Positions 60,249-64,000 of a stretch of DNA of 64,000 bases are shown piece after piece. Both the position numbers and the translations under genes were made by a program. Position 1 is the first letter of the stretch; each line of letters opens with the position of its first letter. The notes under the pieces are model-generated. The model was not told where the DNA came from. It saw only the letters and a program-made list of their open reading frames with translations, and made no database searches. Source of the DNA: Flavobacterium sp. RSP15 (GTDB lineage: Bacteria; Bacteroidota; Bacteroidia; Flavobacteriales; Flavobacteriaceae); NCBI RefSeq assembly GCF_003968755.1, contig NZ_RYDL01000006.1:140119-204118 (forward strand), given 5' to 3'.

Positions 60249-61028
60249 ATGGACAACAACGATCAACCTATAGGGATTTTTGACTCAGGAATAGGTGGCA
60301 CCTCCATCTGGAAAGCAATTCACAAACTACTTCCAAACGAGAAAACCATATACCTAGCCGATAGCAGCAATGCACCCTACGGACAAAAAACAAAAGAGGA
60401 AATTGTTGCATTAAGCATGAAAAATACCGAATTCCTGCTTGATATGAAATGTAAATTAATTGTAGTTGCCTGCAATACGGCAACAACTAATGCCATTCAA
60501 GAATTAAGAGCTAAATATAATGTTCCTTTCATAGGAATTGAACCTGCAATAAAACCAGCAGTCACTCATTCAAAAACACAAATAATAGGAATTCTGGCTA
60601 CACAAGGCACACTAAACAGTGAACTTTTCAATAAAACCACTGAGAAGTATCAAGATACTAAAATAATTGAGCAGGTGGGACATGGATTGGTGCAATTAAT
60701 TGAAAATGGAGAGATCAACTCGCCCGAAATGACCACATTACTTCAAGCCTACCTGATTCCTATGATTAATGCCAATATTGATTATTTAGTCTTAGGTTGC
60801 AGTCACTATCCGTATCTGATTCCTCAAATAAAAAAAATACTTCCTAAACACATTCACATTATAGATTCCGGTGAAGCAGTTGCCAAACAAACTCAAAACA
60901 TATTGCGGGAAAATATAGGTTTAGCATCATCACAAAGCAACGAACCTATTTTTTATACGAACACCAATCCAAAAGTATTGACTGAAATTTTAGAAAACAA
61001 GTATACGGTAGAGCAGGAAAATTTCTAA
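60249..61028 (+). CDS. murI: Glutamate racemase
   Basis: A 259-residue enzyme making D-glutamate for peptidoglycan. The two catalytic cysteines are Cys75 in VACNTATTNA and Cys184 in LGCSHYPYL; FDSGIGGTS (Asp12, Ser13) binds the substrate. Length is normal. It is separated from ompH by a terminator but keeps the conserved neighbourhood. Confidence 0.95.
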   Translation: MDNNDQPIGIFDSGIGGTSIWKAIHKLLPNEKTIYLADSSNAPYGQKTKEEIVALSMKNTEFLLDMKCKLIVVACNTATTNAIQELRAKYNVPFIGIEPAIKPAVTHSKTQIIGILATQGTLNSELFNKTTEKYQDTKIIEQVGHGLVQLIENGEINSPEMTTLLQAYLIPMINANIDYLVLGCSHYPYLIPQIKKILPKHIHIIDSGEAVAKQTQNILRENIGLASSQSNEPIFYTNTNPKVLTEILENKYTVEQENF

Positions 61029-61040
61029 AACGGCTGAATA

Positions 61041-61556
61041 TTACTCCTCCTTGAACCAACTGGAATACAAAACATAATTATTCGAAATGCGTTCAATTTC
61101 TCCTGCAAAATCGGACTGATCTATATCCTTAACTTTTCTAGCGGGAACTCCTGCCCAGATTGTCCCTGAGCCTACAACAGTGTTCTGAGTAACAACAGCA
61201 CCGGCAGCTACAATAGAATTACTTTCGATAACACAATTGTCCATTACTATCGCTCCCATTCCAATCAATACATTATCGTGAACCACACAACCGTGAACGA
61301 TTGCATTATGTCCAATAGAAACATTATTTCCTATGAGCGTAGGGTGTTTTTTGTACGTACAATGAATAATAGCACCATCTTGAATGTTGACTTTGTTCCC
61401 AATTTTAATACAATTAACATCTCCTCTGATAACTGCATTAAACCATACACTACAGTTGGTTCCAAAAGTAACATCGCCAACAATAGTGGCATTTTCAGCA
61501 ACATAACAATCCTTCGGAATAGAAGGTGATTTACCGTTGACAGATTTTATTAGCAT
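61041..61556 (-). CDS. Gamma carbonic anhydrase family protein
   Basis: A 171-residue left-handed beta-helix with hexapeptide repeats (VIRGDVNCIKIGNKVNIQDGAI, IGHNAIVHGCVVHDNVLIGMG). The metal-ligand histidines of the gamma class are in the IHCTYKKHP and IGHNAIVHG segments. Activity as carbonic anhydrase is uncertain, as many YrdA-like members are inactive. Convergent with murI; 11 bp downstream of the PorP-like gene on the same strand. Confidence 0.88.
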   Translation of the reverse strand: MLIKSVNGKSPSIPKDCYVAENATIVGDVTFGTNCSVWFNAVIRGDVNCIKIGNKVNIQDGAIIHCTYKKHPTLIGNNVSIGHNAIVHGCVVHDNVLIGMGAIVMDNCVIESNSIVAAGAVVTQNTVVGSGTIWAGVPARKVKDIDQSDFAGEIERISNNYVLYSSWFKEE

Positions 61557-61567
61557 GATAAGATAAA

Positions 61568-62566
61568 TTAGTTAATTGCCGGACAATTGCAATCGTATTT
61601 AACAGGTTTACAAAACAAATCAATCCCAAGGGTAATTTGGTGGTAACCACCATTATCAAATTTTACCGCACCAGACAATTGAGAATACGTATAAGCGACC
61701 ATAAATTGATCAAAATTTACACCCACAATTGGTGTTATATATTGTAGTTTTTGTTTCGAAATTGTATTGCCAACAAGATACTCTGCACCATCAAAACTTC
61801 TTCGATAGGACAATCCTCCCCAAACTCTACCAAAATCTAAATTTTTATATGCTTTCAAATTAAGGTCAATTGACTTCTCTTTCGTTTGATCCACCAATTG
61901 GAATAAAACAGAAGGCTCCCATAAAATTTGATCTGAATTACCAAAAACGTACCCTGCACTGAATAAAAATTTTCTTAAGTTATCACTTTCATATTCCGTG
62001 TAAATATTTCTTCTAATTTCAATTGCATTTTTTACTGTAGCATGCGCGTAAAAATCTAAAAAATTATAGGATATTCCAAAGTCCACATTAAAATACGAAT
62101 CTTTTTGAACCACCGTTCCATCAATTATTGGATCAAAATCACCTGACTGCAAAAAAGCGGTCTCATCTAATTGACTTTGTATCAATCCACCACTAATCCC
62201 GAAAGACAATTGATTTAAATCAATTTCATCTCTAGAAAACATAAGGTGATACGCATACGTCAATTTTATTCCTTTTTGAGAATGATACCCGTTTTTATCA
62301 TTAAAAAGTATAAAACCCGCCCCTGCTTTTTCACCTACTTTACCATTAAAACTGAGTGTTTGTAATTCAGGCGCGTCTTTCTGATCGAACCATTGCTTAC
62401 GACCGGTTAACCTAATTTTAGCGCAATTTGCCGCACCAGCCATAGAAGGATGTATCAAGTAATAATTATCTGATAAATAATCTGAGTACACAGGTATTCC
62501 TTCCTGAGAAAAGGAATAAAGAGACATCAAAAAAATAATGGCTAGAAATCTAATCTTATTATGCAT
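61568..62566 (-). CDS. Type IX secretion membrane protein, PorP/SprF family
   Basis: A 332-residue outer membrane protein (signal peptide 1-20). PVYSDYLSDNYYLIHPSMAGA, LTGRKQWFDQKDAPELQTLSF and the later YAYHLMFSRDEI and YTYSQLSGAVKFDNGGYHQITLGIDLF segments match PorP/SprF. Family members take part in type IX secretion and anchoring of gliding adhesins. It is commonly paired with a large sorted protein, but none is adjacent here. Confidence 0.9.
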   Translation of the reverse strand: MHNKIRFLAIIFLMSLYSFSQEGIPVYSDYLSDNYYLIHPSMAGAANCAKIRLTGRKQWFDQKDAPELQTLSFNGKVGEKAGAGFILFNDKNGYHSQKGIKLTYAYHLMFSRDEIDLNQLSFGISGGLIQSQLDETAFLQSGDFDPIIDGTVVQKDSYFNVDFGISYNFLDFYAHATVKNAIEIRRNIYTEYESDNLRKFLFSAGYVFGNSDQILWEPSVLFQLVDQTKEKSIDLNLKAYKNLDFGRVWGGLSYRRSFDGAEYLVGNTISKQKLQYITPIVGVNFDQFMVAYTYSQLSGAVKFDNGGYHQITLGIDLFCKPVKYDCNCPAIN

Positions 62567-62735
62567 TTAAATACTTTTTAGTAAAACGGATTCGATCAAA
62601 AAACAATATAAATTTATTAAAAAAAAGCAAAGGCAGAATCAAAAACGTAAACTAAAGTTAATTTATTCATTAAAAAATCAAATATAGGTATTCGTAGAAA
62701 ATAACTTTAGTAAATTTGTAAAAAATTCAAAACTG

Positions 62736-63635
62736 ATGAACAAAGTTACCATAAAAGAGACCCAAAATCCGACTATATTAAAATTTGAATTTAACGATTT
62801 TATCACTCAAAATGAAAGTTTTGAATTCAAAAATATAGACGAGGCAAAAACATCCCCTTTAGCACAACAATTATTTTACCTGCCTTTCGTAAAAACAATT
62901 TATATCTCCGGGAATTTTATTGCTATTGAAAAATATAATATTGTAGAATGGCATGATGTCAAAGATGCTGTGGCGGAACAAATAGACAAATTTGTAAATG
63001 ATGGTGGAACAATCATCGCTATAGAAGAAAACAAGCCTAAAAAACAACCAGTAACCGTATATGGCGAAACAACTCCTAATCCGTCAGCTTTGAAATTTGT
63101 TGTTAGCAAAATGCTTACCAAAAAAGCTATTGAATTCAAAAATATCGATCAAACTGGCGCTTCTCCATTGGCAAAAGAGCTGTTTAAATTCGCTTACGTT
63201 AAAGAAATTTTTATCGATGAAAATTACATTTCCGTAACCAAATATGAAGTCAATGAATGGCAAGAAATAACCTTAGAACTAAGAAGTTTCATCAAGCAAT
63301 ACATAGAAAACGGCGGAACTGTTTTAGATGAAAATTATATTGCCACGGTAGCTGCACAAGAAAAAATAAAAGTAAAAGAATTTGATACACTGGATGTCAC
63401 TTCGCAACAAATCATCAATATATTAGAAGAATATGTAAAACCCGCAGTACAAGCTGATGGTGGAAATATAGCCTTCGATTCCTATAACGAAGCCGACAAA
63501 ACCGTAAAAGTGATTTTACAGGGTGCTTGTAGCGGCTGTCCTTCCTCTACATTTACTTTAAAAAGCGGGATAGAAAACATGTTAAAAAGCATGTTAAATG
63601 ACGAAAGCATCAAAGTAGAGGCGATAAATGCATAA
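62736..63635 (+). CDS. Nfu/NifU-type Fe-S scaffold protein with duplicated N-domain
   Basis: A 299-residue protein with two tandem Nfu N-terminal domains (NPTILKFEFNDF at about 10, with SPLAQQLFYLPFVKTIYISGN; NPSALKFVVSKM at about 113, with SPLAKELFKFAYVKEIFID) and a C-terminal NifU domain holding the cluster-binding CSGCPSS (about 268-274). It would carry and hand over Fe-S clusters. Most bacterial Nfu proteins have only one N-domain. Confidence 0.92.
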   Translation: MNKVTIKETQNPTILKFEFNDFITQNESFEFKNIDEAKTSPLAQQLFYLPFVKTIYISGNFIAIEKYNIVEWHDVKDAVAEQIDKFVNDGGTIIAIEENKPKKQPVTVYGETTPNPSALKFVVSKMLTKKAIEFKNIDQTGASPLAKELFKFAYVKEIFIDENYISVTKYEVNEWQEITLELRSFIKQYIENGGTVLDENYIATVAAQEKIKVKEFDTLDVTSQQIINILEEYVKPAVQADGGNIAFDSYNEADKTVKVILQGACSGCPSSTFTLKSGIENMLKSMLNDESIKVEAINA

Positions 63636-63721
63636 AAGGAAAAACATTTAAAATATTGACATAAAAATAGTTACGTTAAAAAAATTGGCGAATTTTAATT
63701 TTATCTTAACACCTAGAAATC

Positions 63722-63940
63722 ATGTCAATATTAAAAGTAATTGAAATTCTTTGCAGTTCTAAAACAAGTTGGCAAGATGGAGCTCAAAAAGGAATAGCCA
63801 AAGCCTGGAAATCTGTAAAACACGTGCGGTCCGTCTATGTCCATGACCAAAGCGCAACCGTCAGTATTGGTTTTTATAATAGAATTTCGAATAAATCTAA
63901 AATTAACTTTCGAACACGAATAGTGTCTTGTCCTGAATAA
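63722..63940 (+). CDS. Dodecin family flavin-binding protein
   Basis: A 72-residue protein with the dodecin pattern: ILKVIEILCSSKTSWQDGAQKGIAKAWKSVK and a closing strand NFRTRI. Dodecins form hollow dodecamers storing flavin or CoA; the typical flavin-stacking Trp is present (SWQDG). A palindrome follows. Confidence 0.8.
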   Translation: MSILKVIEILCSSKTSWQDGAQKGIAKAWKSVKHVRSVYVHDQSATVSIGFYNRISNKSKINFRTRIVSCPE

Positions 63941-63978
63941 CCGATACAGATTATTAGATAAAAATATTTAATTAAACA

Positions 63979-64000
63979 CTTGCAAAAACGTTTTTGCAAG
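63979..64000 (+). terminator. Probable terminator stem after dodecin gene, cut by the window end
   Basis: The last 22 bases are a perfect palindrome (arms CTTGCAAAAAC and GTTTTTGCAAG), 38 bp after the dodecin stop. Whether a T-run follows cannot be seen. Confidence 0.6.

Overview
The window looks like a chromosomal stretch of a Flavobacterium-type bacterium (phylum Bacteroidota). The support is low GC, a type IX secretion sorting domain at the left edge, a PorP/SprF protein, a FolK-deoxynucleoside kinase fusion, an uppS-bamA-ompH-ompH-murI gene order, and several upstream regions carrying the Bacteroidota -7 box TAnnTTTG. No rRNA, tRNA, CRISPR array or complete transposon was found.

Layout. 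0-14 kb is mostly housekeeping: T9SS cargo tail, FolK-dNK, SppA, AsmA-like protein, DUF2797, GH3 family, SerB, then ClpX, ClpP and trigger factor. 14.1-27.0 kb is accessory DNA: small genes of varied type and orientation (RES/Xre and MazF-type toxin-antitoxin pairs, YopX-like, DUF4304, GNAT, a six-gene operon ending in a PD-(D/E)XK nuclease, unknowns) separated by palindromic spacers. 27-30 kb carries a Baeyer-Villiger-type monooxygenase and a MOSC protein. 30-50.6 kb is a copper/silver-type metal resistance region: a CopA-CopB fusion, a P1B ATPase, an HMA-AraC regulator, a CusA/TolC/CusB/CusB operon, HMA and DUF3347 proteins, a TlpA-like thioredoxin and several decayed paralogues. 50.6-64 kb returns to core genes: hydrolase, PdxJ, NadK, UppS, BamA, two OmpH proteins, MurI, gamma carbonic anhydrase, PorP, Nfu-type protein and dodecin.

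The most striking signal is in 14.1-27.0 kb. At least four segments begin with a 9-bp motif starting GTT and end with its exact reverse complement ending AAC: 18318/18711, 18838/22480, 22601/23170 and 24118/24778. Each closing AAC is followed by AGC, and the DNA between one segment's end and the next segment's start is an imperfect palindrome of about 110-135 bp. This is the organisation of integron gene cassettes with attC sites, but the cores do not obey the strict GTTRRRY rule and no integrase is visible. A related spacer is present in several copies, two of which differ by a base-pair-preserving double change. One cassette holds six tightly packed genes (SH3b membrane proteins plus a nuclease) that could be an undescribed defence or stress module.

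The metal region is also being remodelled: CusA is split by one in-frame TAA, a DUF3347 gene has two in-frame stops, an HMA-AraC copy has a large internal deletion, and a haem-binding-domain gene survives only as its 3' end.
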